A stretch of 64,000 nt of DNA from Candidatus Iainarchaeum sp. (GTDB taxonomy: Archaea; Iainarchaeota; Iainarchaeia; Iainarchaeales; UBA10219): assembly GCA_018304425.1 (NCBI GenBank), contig JAGVWE010000002.1, positions 186,001 through 250,000 on the forward strand. Direction: 5' to 3'. Shown one piece after another: positions 39,668-48,134 of the stretch. Under the pieces are notes generated by a model. That model was not told the origin of the DNA and ran no database searches. It saw nothing but the letters and a program-made list of their open reading frames with translations. A program made the translations under genes and the position numbers. How positions within the stretch are numbered: the stretch's first letter is position 1; each line of letters starts with the position of its first letter.

Positions 39668-40903
39668 ATGATATCGCCCCAGCTCTGCGTGCGGTGCAAG
39701 GGAAGGCTCTGGTGCGGGCCCAAGTGCTTCATCCTCGAAAAGTTCGAGGCCCACCGGAAAGTCACGCGGAAGCTCGTGGGGAAGTTCTTCCAGGGCAGCA
39801 GCCCGCCCTCGGTGTTCGTGGGCTGGCACGGCTATCCAAAGGTAACCATTGCCCCGGTTTCGCCCCCGGAAATCCTGGACAACGCGGGGTTCATGGACGA
39901 GCCAGACCGGTGGTTTGGGTTGTCCACCGAGAAAATCGTGCAAATGCGTGAGACGCTCATCCAGAGCAAGAAACCCATCGACATCCACCAGGCCGCGAAC
40001 CCGGACTACAAGCTCATGGAAATCCAGGAAGTCGCGATGAGCGCCGAACCCCTCGACATCGAAGTCGAACTCGAGAAGGCACCCGAAGCCCGGCTGTCCT
40101 TCCAGGAAAGCGCGGCCCCCATCGGCATGAGCGCGCCCCTCAAGAAGTTCAAGTTGACCGACAACCCGAAAGTCCTCCCCAAGGTGGAGTACCTGGTGTC
40201 GGACAGCGAGGCCAAGTCGGGCACGGCTTTGCTGGAGTTGTACCGCGCCGGGGTCTCCGTGCACTCGCTGACCAAGCTGTTGTCCGCGGGCCTGCTCGGC
40301 GTGCAAAAGCGGCGTAAATTTGTTCCCACGCGGTGGAGCATAACGGCGGTCGACAGCAACGTCAGCAAGCAATTGGTGGACGAGAAAGTAAAGTTCTATC
40401 CCACCATCGACGAGTACCAATTGTTCCAGTCGCATTACCTGGACAACCACTTCTACGTCCTGCTCTTGCCGGAGAAGTGGTGCTTCGAGCAGTTGGAGAC
40501 CTGGGAGCCGGGCGGGGCCTGGGCGGTTAACGCCTCGGAACCCATCATCATGGCGGACTGGGAGGGCTATCGCGGGAGGAAGGACTATGCGGATGACGTG
40601 GCCGGAGCCTATTACTCGGCGCGTTTGGCGGTTGCCGAGCACCTGGTGAAGGAAAAGCGGCAAGCCGGCTGCATCGTGTTTCGCGAAATCGGGGAGGGGT
40701 ACAGTTTGCCTCTCGGGACCTGGCAGATACGCGAGAACGTCCGCAACGCCTTGAAGTATCCGCCCATGCGGTTCGGCGACTTCGCGTTGGTGCAGGCGTT
40801 CCTGGAAAAGAAGCTCAAGACGTCCTTCAAGGCCTACAAGGCCAAGTCCAAGTTGCTCGACAAGCTCACGAACCAAAGAAAACTCACGGCATGGTTGCAA
40901 TGA
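39668..40903 (+). CDS. Nre-family archaeal DNA repair protein with PCNA-interacting C-terminus
   Basis: 411 aa from ATG 39668. The N-terminus holds a zinc-binding motif CxxCx5CxxxC (CVRCKGRLWCGPKC). The body fits the two Nre domains (DUF650 then DUF651): SSPPSVFVGWHGYPKVTIAPVSPPE, then LLGVQKRRKFVPTRWSITAVDSN and EGYRGRKDYADDVAGAYYSARLAV. The end NQRKLTAWLQ is a PIP-box (Q..L..WL) for binding PCNA. The family acts in repair of DNA damage in archaea. The CoA-binding protein gene overlaps its stop by 4 bases. Confidence 0.88.
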   Translation: MISPQLCVRCKGRLWCGPKCFILEKFEAHRKVTRKLVGKFFQGSSPPSVFVGWHGYPKVTIAPVSPPEILDNAGFMDEPDRWFGLSTEKIVQMRETLIQSKKPIDIHQAANPDYKLMEIQEVAMSAEPLDIEVELEKAPEARLSFQESAAPIGMSAPLKKFKLTDNPKVLPKVEYLVSDSEAKSGTALLELYRAGVSVHSLTKLLSAGLLGVQKRRKFVPTRWSITAVDSNVSKQLVDEKVKFYPTIDEYQLFQSHYLDNHFYVLLLPEKWCFEQLETWEPGGAWAVNASEPIIMADWEGYRGRKDYADDVAGAYYSARLAVAEHLVKEKRQAGCIVFREIGEGYSLPLGTWQIRENVRNALKYPPMRFGDFALVQAFLEKKLKTSFKAYKAKSKLLDKLTNQRKLTAWLQ

Positions 40904-41313
40904 ACGACGAACAAATCAAGAAGATTCTTGCTGAGAGCAAGGTCATCGCCGTGGTCGGCTGCTCGCGCGACCCCGCGAAGCCCGCGCATTACGTGCCCGC
41001 CTACCTGCAGGCACACGGGTACCGGATTATTCCCGTGAACCCGGGGGCGGACGAAATCCTCGGCGAGAAGGCCGTGAAGTCGTTGGCTGACATCCACGAG
41101 GCCGTTGACCTGGTGGACGTCTTCCGCCCCTCCCCTAACTGCCTGGCCGTGGCGCAGGACGCGTTGAAGATGCCGCACAAGCCGAAAGTCTTTTGGATGC
41201 AGCTCGGCATCCGCAACGAAGCAGCGCGGAAGCTGCTGGAAGCGAACGGGGTCACAGTGGTGGAAGACCGGTGCACGATGGCCGAGCACGCGCGGCTGGT
41301 GCGGCAAGGCTAA
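40900..41313 (+). CDS. CoA-binding domain protein (YccU-like)
   Basis: 137 aa from ATG 40900, which overlaps the upstream stop as ATGA; ATG 40891 is possible. The Rossmann-like CoA-binding fold is seen in KVIAVVGCSRDPAKPAHYVPAYLQAHGYRIIPVNPG, then VDLVDVFRPSPNCLAVAQDAL, VFWMQLGIRNEAARKLLEANG and VVEDRCTMAEH. Such stand-alone domains bind CoA or its derivatives, and no reaction is known for most. Confidence 0.88.
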   Translation: MNDEQIKKILAESKVIAVVGCSRDPAKPAHYVPAYLQAHGYRIIPVNPGADEILGEKAVKSLADIHEAVDLVDVFRPSPNCLAVAQDALKMPHKPKVFWMQLGIRNEAARKLLEANGVTVVEDRCTMAEHARLVRQG

Positions 41314-41341
41314 TAAACCCGGAAGCCAGTAATGGATAGAT

Positions 41342-42046
41342 ATGAGGGAACCCGTTAGTAGGCTGTTAACCGCGAAAGCGACTGGGTTAAGCCCAAAAAG
41401 CTTGCGAAGGGCCGAGAAACGCTTGGAAGAATTTAGGCCAAGGAGAATCGGCCCATATGAGGGGGTTGGAGGCTATCCACTCGATGTCCGCTCTTATCGC
41501 GAGATTTTGGCTGTGCTGCAAAAGCAATTGCATGGCCTTCGCGGCAGGCACATCCTGGAAATCGGGCCCGGCAGCCTCATGTCCCTTTTTGCGCTCAAGC
41601 GCGAGGGCGCGGAAGTGGCGGGGCTCGAAAAATTCATGGATTCCGACCGTGTTCGGGTGGCAGCGCGTGGAAAAATTCCCGTCGAAACCCGTGACCTCGA
41701 AGAGTTGCCGCACGCGTTTGCCGGAAGGCAATTCGATGCCGTTATTTCCCGGCTTATATTCGAGCCAGGCGGAAAAGTCAAACTCTTTGACGACTACAAT
41801 CGGCTTTCAGACCCGCAATGGCAGCAAGCAGCAACCCGCCTTTCAAACTTCGCGAAAGCATTGAACCAAAAAATCAAACCCCGTGGGCTCCTGGTCATGC
41901 AAACCATTAATTCCACGGACATCGTTCCACATCTTGTACCAACCGCTGGATTTGAATTCGTGTACTCGGGATGGCATCCATCCAGGCACCGGGGCCAGGA
42001 AAAGGAAATGCAGTTAATCGTGCTCCGCAAAGTCCGCGACGTCTGA
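41342..42046 (+). CDS. SAM-dependent methyltransferase-like protein
   Basis: 234 aa. Motif I (HILEIGPGSLMSLFALKREGAEVAGLEKF) and the next acidic residue in RVAARGKIPVETRDLEELP fit a Rossmann methyltransferase. The later part (FDAVISRLIFEPGG, KPRGLLVMQTINSTDIVP) fits motifs IV and V loosely. The sequence is somewhat less G+C-rich than its neighbours. The substrate is unknown. Confidence 0.72.
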   Translation: MREPVSRLLTAKATGLSPKSLRRAEKRLEEFRPRRIGPYEGVGGYPLDVRSYREILAVLQKQLHGLRGRHILEIGPGSLMSLFALKREGAEVAGLEKFMDSDRVRVAARGKIPVETRDLEELPHAFAGRQFDAVISRLIFEPGGKVKLFDDYNRLSDPQWQQAATRLSNFAKALNQKIKPRGLLVMQTINSTDIVPHLVPTAGFEFVYSGWHPSRHRGQEKEMQLIVLRKVRDV

Positions 42047-42101
42047 GGGGTGAGCGCCCCTCCCCAGCGCGGTTGAATGCGAAGGGGAGGGGCCGAAAGC
42101 T

Positions 42102-42653
42102 TCAAACCGAGAAGCACTCGCAGACCCCGGTCCAGGTGCAAGTCGAGGTGCTCTTGCCCGTGGCCTTGCCGTCCTTGCCATGGTCGTTGGTGCAACCCCA
42201 GGTGCCCGCTGCGTCTCGTTTGAGGGCAGCATAGGGGCATTGGGGGTTCTTGGCGCACAACGCGTCGCAGGCCTTCTGGACGTTGGACTTGGCCGCGGCG
42301 CAGACCGCCTGGAAGGAACCGGCCTTGTCGCAAGTGCTTGCATTGGCCTGGGATGCCCCAGCCGTGACCCGGAACTCCTGCGCGCACTTGGGCACGGCCG
42401 GCGCGACGGGCGGATCCGGGAAATTGACTTGCACGAGGCCGTTGGCCGTGACGACGTAATCGCCGGGTTCGGCGTGCGGCTCCCCGAAGCTCCCCGACTT
42501 GGAGAAGTCGGGTTTTGGCTTCTCCGATTCGGGCGCGGGTTGCACGGGTTCGGGGGCAGCGGGTTGGGGCGGGGGCGGCTGCTTGCCTTCCTGCGCCAGC
42601 GCAAGCCCCACGATTAGGAGCAGCCCGACGGCTAAGATAAGATATCGGTTCAT
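42102..42653 (-). CDS. Secreted Cys-rich protein with Pro-rich linker
   Basis: 183 aa. A signal peptide (MNRYLILAVGLLLIVGLALA) is followed by a Pro/Gln/Glu linker (QPPPPQPAAPEPVQPAPESE), a short beta region, and a C-terminal Cys-rich domain with ten cysteines (KCAQEF, TCDKAG, VCAAAK, ACDALCAK, QCPYA, WGCTND, STCTWTGVCECF). The spacing suggests several disulphides. GGTGA precedes the ATG and TATTTAAG (42720-42728) is the TATA box. It is probably exported. The family is unknown. Confidence 0.75.
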   Translation of the reverse strand: MNRYLILAVGLLLIVGLALAQEGKQPPPPQPAAPEPVQPAPESEKPKPDFSKSGSFGEPHAEPGDYVVTANGLVQVNFPDPPVAPAVPKCAQEFRVTAGASQANASTCDKAGSFQAVCAAAKSNVQKACDALCAKNPQCPYAALKRDAAGTWGCTNDHGKDGKATGKSTSTCTWTGVCECFSV

Positions 42654-42850
42654 TCTCGTTCACCTCACGTTGGAATGCTATTTCAAGGAAATTTTCTTTC
42701 CCAGCTACAACACGCGAAGAGGTATTTAAGAGTTGCCAGGAAAACAGGCGGCGGCAGAAAGAAAAAATTCCACCCGGAAAAAATTCGGTTCACGAAACAG
42801 GCAGACGGGAAAACGGGTGGGCGGTTCGGGTTCCGAAAAAAGAAGGCCGG

Positions 42851-43813
42851 CTATTTTTTGTATTTCATGAACTGGGCGAGCAGGGCCTCGAGTTGGATGC
42901 GCTCGCTGGCGCCCTCGACGAGGCGAAAGTTGTATTCGCCGATGACGTCCACCAACGCGATTTTTGTCTTGGAGTCGAGTTCGGCTTCGGGGAAGTCAAT
43001 GAGCTCCCGGTATAACTGGGTGATGACGTCTTCGCCGGCCATACCGTACTCGTATAAGAGGGTGTCCAGCTTCTCGCGGGCTGGCAGGAACTGGCCGGAA
43101 AGCGCGAGCCGGATGAGGTCCTTGATTTCCTCGGGCCGCGCGCGGCTCGAAACCTCGTACACGGTTTTCTCGTCAATCGCTTTTCCCATGGCAGCGGAGG
43201 CCTGCAAGACGTTGATGCTTTTCCGCATGTCGCCTTGCGCGACGTAGATGATGGCCTTCAAGGCCTTGTCATCGACTTCGACTTTCTCTTTTTTGGCGAC
43301 GTCCACCAACCGGGCCTCGATTTCCTTGGCGGCAAGCGGGCGGAAGCGGAAGACCACGCAACGAGACTGGATGGGCTCGATGATGCGGCTGGAATAATTG
43401 CAGGAGAGGATGAACCGCACGGTGCGCGTGTACTTCTCCATGGTGCGGCGCAGCGCCTGCTGGGCGTCGTCCGTGAGGGCATCGCTTTCGTCGAGGAAAA
43501 TTATCTTGAACTGCGCGTTGAAGGCCAGCGTCCTTGCGAAGTCCTTGATGGTCGAGCGCACGACGTCAATCCCGCGCTGGTCACTCGCGTTTAATTCCAA
43601 AAAGTTCTGCTCGAAGCCGGGGCCGAAGAGTTCCCGGGCCATGGCCACCGAGGCAGACGTCTTGCCCACTCCCGCGGGACCGGAAAACATCATGTTGGGC
43701 AGGTTCCGGGTCCTGACATAGGACTCCAAGCGCTTGGTGATGTCGGCCTGGCCAACGACTTCCTTGAGGGCCATCGGCCGGTATTTTTCCACCCACGGCA
43801 AACCCAGTTCCAA
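42851..43813 (-). CDS. rfcS: Replication factor C small subunit
   Basis: 320 aa from TTG 43813. Walker A (MMFSGPAGVGKTSASVAMA), Walker B (IIFLDESDALTDDAQQALRRTMEKY), the SRC motif (IEPIQSRCVVFRF) and the C-terminal collar (EGASERIQLEALLAQFM) are intact. It forms the clamp loader with RfcL (11068-12534). TTG is chosen because AGGGG lies seven bases upstream and LPWVEKYRP follows; the frame itself opens at 43870. The promoter box is near 43850. No PIP motif is present. Confidence 0.95.
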   Translation of the reverse strand: MELGLPWVEKYRPMALKEVVGQADITKRLESYVRTRNLPNMMFSGPAGVGKTSASVAMARELFGPGFEQNFLELNASDQRGIDVVRSTIKDFARTLAFNAQFKIIFLDESDALTDDAQQALRRTMEKYTRTVRFILSCNYSSRIIEPIQSRCVVFRFRPLAAKEIEARLVDVAKKEKVEVDDKALKAIIYVAQGDMRKSINVLQASAAMGKAIDEKTVYEVSSRARPEEIKDLIRLALSGQFLPAREKLDTLLYEYGMAGEDVITQLYRELIDFPEAELDSKTKIALVDVIGEYNFRLVEGASERIQLEALLAQFMKYKK

Positions 43814-43878
43814 GCAAGACCCCTCGCAATAACCCTGGGAGGCAAGGAATTTAAAGCCAATGGAGCCCAATCCATGCC

Positions 43879-44313
43879 ATGAAGGGCCTCACCAACCAGC
43901 GGCTCAAAGTATGGTTCGTGTTCGCGGTGACCTATGCCGCGCTCTACGCGTTGGCGGTGGCCACCCCCCTCCGGGACTGGGAATTCAATGGCAGCCTCTT
44001 CCAAATGGATTGGCTCGCGTTCTTCCTGCCGCTGCCGGCCTTCGGCCTCATGTACCTCTTGACGGGCTGGCTCAACCAGTACTTCGGCGAAAAAACCGGT
44101 CACTCGTACTGGGTGCCCTTGCTCCTGCTCGTGCTCGGCATGCTGGCCTGGTACGTCGTGCTGTTCTGGTACTACAAGAACGTCGCCGACCTCCGGCAAG
44201 TCAAGGAAATCCAATTCGATTTCGCGGCCAAACTCCTGGACTCGCATTACCCGGAATTCCTCGTGGCGGCCTTCGGCGGATGGCTTGCACACGTGATGGT
44301 GGACCGGGAATAA
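43879..44313 (+). CDS. Hypothetical membrane protein
   Basis: 144 aa with three or four hydrophobic helices (VWFVFAVTYAALYALAVAT, LAFFLPLPAFGLMYLLTG, YWVPLLLLVLGMLAWYVVLFWYY and a C-terminal one near FLVAAFGGWLAHVMV). It is divergent from rfcS and 33 bases before the MTTase gene. An upstream ATG at 43874 meets a stop after two codons. No family is recognised. Confidence 0.68.
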   Translation: MKGLTNQRLKVWFVFAVTYAALYALAVATPLRDWEFNGSLFQMDWLAFFLPLPAFGLMYLLTGWLNQYFGEKTGHSYWVPLLLLVLGMLAWYVVLFWYYKNVADLRQVKEIQFDFAAKLLDSHYPEFLVAAFGGWLAHVMVDRE

Positions 44314-44346
44314 GCCCTTAAATTCCTTTCCACGGGTTAATTAACT

Positions 44347-45618
44347 ATGAAAGCCTACGTCGCCACCTACGGGTGCAGCCTCAACAAGGCGGACGGCGAG
44401 CAACTGAAGGGGTTCCTGGCCGGCAAGGGCGCGAGCTTCTGCAAGCCTGGGGACGCCGACTTGCTGGTCATCAACACCTGCGCCGTCAAGCAAGTCACCG
44501 AGCAACGCATGCTCAGCCGCATCGAGCGGTTGTCCAAGTTGATGGAGAAGACGGGCAAGAAGCTGGTGGTCACGGGCTGCCTGCCCAAGGTCAGCCCCCA
44601 CAGGATAGCGGAAGCGGCGCCGGACGCCCTGCAGGTCGGACCCAGCCTCGCCGAGTTCTCCGAGAAAATGGGTTGGCCGCGCACGGAGGGCGGGCCGTTG
44701 AACCCGAAGCTCCGCGACAACCAATTCACGTCCATCATTGCACTCAACAAGGGCTGCGCCAGCCACTGCAGTTTTTGCGCGACCAAGCTTGCGCGGGGGA
44801 CTGTGGGGAGTTACGACGCCGAAGAACTGGTGCAACAGTTCCGCCACGCCGTGGCCGAGACCCCCGAAGTCTGGCTGACGAGCCCGGACACGGGAGCCTA
44901 TGGAATGGAAAAGGGGACGAACCTGCCGAAGCTCGTGCAGCGGCTGCTGGAGACGCCGGGAAAGTACCGGGTGCGCGTGGGCATGATGAACCCCCAACAC
45001 CTGCTGCGGTGGGTGGACGACTACCTGGACTTGTTCGAGGACGAGCGCCTCTACCGGTTCTTCCACGTGCCCGTGCAGGCGGGAAGCCCGCGCATGCTCG
45101 ACCTGATGCGACGCGGGTATAAAGTGGAGGACTTCCTGGAAGCGTGCGGGGCCATCCGGAAGCGGTACCCGGACGCCATGATTTCCACGGATGCCATCGT
45201 GGGTTTCCCCACCGAAACCGAGGACGAGTTCCGGGAAACCATGGACGTGGTTGAACGGGTGCAGCCGGAGATGGTGAACGTGTCCAGGTACGGGAAAAGG
45301 CCGGGCACCGTTGCGGCAAAGATGCCGGGGCAACTGACCGAGGAAGCGAAGAAAGCGCGGAGCCGGGAACTGGCCGCCGCGTGCCACCGAATCGTGGCGA
45401 AAAGGAACGCGGGACTGGTGAACCGGGAATTCGAGGTGCTGGTCACCGAGCACGGCCTGAAGGGCCGGTTCCTGGGCAGGAACCAGGACTATAAGCCGGT
45501 CATCCTCGAAGACGACTGGAGGGGAACGTTCGTGTGGGCGCGCGTGAAGCAAGCGGAAGGAGCGTACCTGGTCGGGGAAACCATGGAAAGCCTTTTATTC
45601 AACGCAAACGCGAGGTAA
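44347..45618 (+). CDS. tRNA-t6A37 methylthiotransferase (CDKAL1/e-MtaB type, radical SAM)
   Basis: 423 aa. The UPF0004 domain supplies three Cys for the auxiliary cluster (YVATYGCSLNKAD, INTCAVK, VVTGCLPK). The radical SAM motif is CASHCSFC (CxxxCxxC) near residue 139. The C-terminal TRAM domain spans VNREFEVLVTEHGLKGRFLGRNQDYKPVIL. The enzyme converts t6A to ms2t6A at position 37 of tRNAs. TTAATTAAC just upstream could be its TATA box. It is of the archaeal/eukaryotic type and complete. Confidence 0.93.
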   Translation: MKAYVATYGCSLNKADGEQLKGFLAGKGASFCKPGDADLLVINTCAVKQVTEQRMLSRIERLSKLMEKTGKKLVVTGCLPKVSPHRIAEAAPDALQVGPSLAEFSEKMGWPRTEGGPLNPKLRDNQFTSIIALNKGCASHCSFCATKLARGTVGSYDAEELVQQFRHAVAETPEVWLTSPDTGAYGMEKGTNLPKLVQRLLETPGKYRVRVGMMNPQHLLRWVDDYLDLFEDERLYRFFHVPVQAGSPRMLDLMRRGYKVEDFLEACGAIRKRYPDAMISTDAIVGFPTETEDEFRETMDVVERVQPEMVNVSRYGKRPGTVAAKMPGQLTEEAKKARSRELAAACHRIVAKRNAGLVNREFEVLVTEHGLKGRFLGRNQDYKPVILEDDWRGTFVWARVKQAEGAYLVGETMESLLFNANAR

Positions 45619-45621
45619 GCC

Positions 45622-46293
45622 ATGGGCAAAAAAACGAGGGCAACCAAAAAAAACCGGGACACGCGGAAGAAGGGACGCACGGCAAAAAAACGCGCGGCCC
45701 CAGCCCAACGCATTTACCCACCAGGGTGGCCAGTCAAAGGAAAAGTCCTTTCGCGTGCCCACGGCGTCACCCAATGGCGCTGGCACTTGGGCAAACGCGA
45801 GCTCATGGAGAAAATTACGATGAACCCTGAGAGCGCCATGCCCGTGAGAATACTGGTAAGCGAACACCAAACAAAGCTGGCCAATGCCAGGCTCGAACGC
45901 CGGCAAGGGCCCTCGCTGCAGTCGGTTCCCCAACCGGTGCGCAGAATCATTGGCAACCGGGACTGCCTGGAAGCCAGCTGGTACCTGGACGCGGGTAAAC
46001 GGCGCAGGGATGCGCGGCTGGCGGCCCATGGCGCGCTCCCCGCCCTCGCCCAGGTCACGGGCAGGGGAATCGCGGGGCGAATCCTGGGCCCTGCAATCAC
46101 GGAAAACCTGCAGGCGCTGGTCAACCAGGGGAAGAAAAGCGTGGTCGTAATGGCGGCCATCCAGCGGGGCAATGTCCCAAGCGAGCGGATTGCCAAGAGA
46201 CAGGGGTTTGCGCTCAGGCACGTGACGCGGGAAGAAGCCGAGAACCAAACAATATACATGGGCTATTGGCTCAAAACCGTGCGCCCTCACTAA
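45622..46293 (+). CDS. GNAT-like protein with basic N-terminus (tandem copy 1)
   Basis: 223 aa. Residues 1-28 are Lys/Arg-rich (MGKKTRATKKNRDTRKKGRT). The C-terminal half resembles a GNAT acetyltransferase: GRGIAGRILGPAITENLQALVNQG (acetyl-CoA loop-like), VVVMAAIQRGNVPSERIAKRQGF (motif B-like), ending in YMGYWLKTVRPH. It is clearly paralogous to the next gene. It starts 3 bases after the MTTase stop. Acetyl-CoA binding is inferred from pattern only. Confidence 0.65.
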   Translation: MGKKTRATKKNRDTRKKGRTAKKRAAPAQRIYPPGWPVKGKVLSRAHGVTQWRWHLGKRELMEKITMNPESAMPVRILVSEHQTKLANARLERRQGPSLQSVPQPVRRIIGNRDCLEASWYLDAGKRRRDARLAAHGALPALAQVTGRGIAGRILGPAITENLQALVNQGKKSVVVMAAIQRGNVPSERIAKRQGFALRHVTREEAENQTIYMGYWLKTVRPH

Positions 46294-46327
46294 GCCTTTT
46301 ATTCCCGTGAAACCATAAGATATTCCT

Positions 46328-47068
46328 ATGGGACGGCCCCGACAACGCATATTCCGGTTCAAGCCCCAACCAGGAGAGAAAGCACCCCGCATGGAGCGGC
46401 CCACGGAAAAAAAGCGCGCACGCGCAAATGGAACGCGTGGCGGGCATGCCAGCGGGCATGCAACGCCAAGGGAAACCCAGCGCCAGTTCGGCTTCTTGTG
46501 GCCGGTGAAGGGCAGGCTGCTCGGCACCCGCAATGGAACGCGGCAGCGGCTGTGGCACCTGGGCGAGCGCGATTTGGTTGAACATGCGACGCTGAACTTC
46601 CACCCTGAAGCGCACGTGCAAGTGAAAATCGAAGTGAAACCACGGGATTCCTCTTTCGCCAACGCCCATGGCAGCCTGCAGCGGCGATGGGGACGCGGCA
46701 TCGAAGAGTTGCCGCCGGAAGTGCGGCGAATCGTGCGCGGCCAGGAGGTCGTGGAAGCGGCCTGGCACGTTGAACCCGAAATGCGGGAAGAGGATGAAGA
46801 ACGCCGGAGGCGGGGAAAACAAACCCTTGTGCTGGGGCGTGGCATCGCCGGCGGCATCGTGGCACCATCCCTAATGGAGACCGCGCAGGAACTCGCCAAC
46901 CACCGCAAAAAACCCGTCTGGGTGCTGGCCTCCATTTGGCAGGGCAACGAGTACAGCGAAGCAATCGCCAAGCGGCAAGGCTTCAAGTGCCGGCACCACG
47001 AATTGAAAGAATACGACCAGGATTCCCGTTACATTGGTTATTGGCTGAAGAAAGTGAGCCCCCACTAA
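46328..47068 (+). CDS. GNAT-like protein with basic N-terminus (tandem copy 2)
   Basis: 246 aa. It matches copy 1 in WPVKGRLLGTRNGTRQRLWHLGERDLVEH, GRGIAGGIVAPSLMETAQEL, LASIWQGNEYSEAIAKRQGF and the ending IGYWLKKVSPH. The N-terminus is basic (TEKKRARANGTRGGHASGHA). CTTTTATTC (46296-46304) is about 27 bases upstream. The conserved GRGIAG and N..S..IAKRQGF positions fit GNAT folds, but the first beta strands are not clear. The substrate is unknown. Confidence 0.65.
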   Translation: MGRPRQRIFRFKPQPGEKAPRMERPTEKKRARANGTRGGHASGHATPRETQRQFGFLWPVKGRLLGTRNGTRQRLWHLGERDLVEHATLNFHPEAHVQVKIEVKPRDSSFANAHGSLQRRWGRGIEELPPEVRRIVRGQEVVEAAWHVEPEMREEDEERRRRGKQTLVLGRGIAGGIVAPSLMETAQELANHRKKPVWVLASIWQGNEYSEAIAKRQGFKCRHHELKEYDQDSRYIGYWLKKVSPH

Positions 47069-47126
47069 GCCCAGCCAAACAGTGAAGCTTAACTAGGGGG
47101 TCGCCGGTTGTTATTAGGGGGGTCAC

Positions 47127-47267
47127 GTGGAGCTTGCAAGAAATTTCCGGCCTTCAGGTAAATGGGTGGTGGTTGCCGTCATCCTAGTTATTGACGTGGT
47201 GGCAATAGGGACAAACTTGGGAGCCACGGGAGAGGCCATACGAAAGGCCCTTGGCCTAACGGCTTAG
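47127..47267 (+). CDS. 46-aa single-helix membrane protein
   Basis: GTG 47127 opens VELARNFRPSGKWVVVAVIL, then VIDVVAIGTNLGATGEAIRKA and LGLTA before TAG. One hydrophobic helix (about 13-28) is flanked by charged ends. GGGGGG lies six bases before GTG, and a GCTTAACTA box (47085-47094) is upstream. It fills most of the 300-base gap between the GNAT-like gene and the next membrane gene. Confidence 0.55.
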   Translation: MELARNFRPSGKWVVVAVILVIDVVAIGTNLGATGEAIRKALGLTA

Positions 47268-47372
47268 GGAACTAAGAATTCCAGGCTTTTGGTGCCGAGG
47301 CAACGGAACCGTCGCACCAGGACGTGGGGAAAAGCAAAAGGGTTTTATTCCCTTTAGACACCAATATAGGCC

Positions 47373-48134
47373 ATGCAGGACGTCCTGGCAGAGGCGTGGA
47401 GAGAGTACCGGCACAACTTCAAGACCGGGCTCGCCTTCCTGTTGCTGCTGGTGTTCGTGCTGCCCTTCCTCTACCTGCACGGGTTCTACTTCTCGAGCGG
47501 CTCGGTCTTCGCGGACTACGACTTCGCGAAACTCGGCGTCGCGGAGCTGGTGGTTTCCCTGCTGGCCCTGCTCGCGTTCCTGTTCGCGTACTCTGTTTTT
47601 TTGACGCTCACCGTGTTCGCCGTGCGGAAGCGGTACAGCGCCGTGAAAGTGCATTATTTCTTGAGCGAGCAAATCCACAAGTTCGCGTTCAAGGTGTTCG
47701 CCTACCTAGTCATCGTGCTGGCGGCCGCGTGGCTGCTGGGCTGGGTGTGGCTGAGCCTCGGCCTCCCCATGGCGTGGCTGAGCGTGCTCTGGTTGCTGGT
47801 GGCGGTTGCGTTGATGTTCGTGCCGCAAGCCATTGTCATCGACGAACAAGACCTGCCCACGAGCATCGAGCGGGGCATTGAATTCGAGGCCAAGCACAAG
47901 AAGGACCTGGCAACGGTGCTGGCAACCGGGTTCGGGTTGACGATGGCGTTGGTGGGCGTGGAGTTTGTGGTGGACTACTATTTCTTCGTGGGCCGGTATG
48001 CGGCCCTCGTGCTCTCCCTGTTGTTCGTCATGCCCTTCTTCGAGGTGCTGAAGTCCATCCTCTACCTGCGCAAGTTCGAGTTGGTGCGAAGAGCCTACCA
48101 CGCGCACAAGCCCAGACACCATAAAAGCCGTTAA
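47373..48134 (+). CDS. Polytopic membrane protein of unknown function
   Basis: 253 aa with about six transmembrane helices (GLAFLLLLVFVLPFLYL, LVVSLLALLAFLFAYSVFLTL, VFAYLVIVLAAAWLLGWVWLSL, LWLLVAVALMFVPQAIVI, TGFGLTMALVGVEFVVDYY, YAALVLSLLFVMPFF). It has a basic C-terminal tail (RRAYHAHKPRHHKSR). The loop VIDEQDLPTSIERGIEFE recalls archaeal DUF-type membrane proteins that resemble glycerophosphodiesterase membrane domains. It overlaps the convergent NrdD-like gene by 4 bases. Confidence 0.68.
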   Translation: MQDVLAEAWREYRHNFKTGLAFLLLLVFVLPFLYLHGFYFSSGSVFADYDFAKLGVAELVVSLLALLAFLFAYSVFLTLTVFAVRKRYSAVKVHYFLSEQIHKFAFKVFAYLVIVLAAAWLLGWVWLSLGLPMAWLSVLWLLVAVALMFVPQAIVIDEQDLPTSIERGIEFEAKHKKDLATVLATGFGLTMALVGVEFVVDYYFFVGRYAALVLSLLFVMPFFEVLKSILYLRKFELVRRAYHAHKPRHHKSR

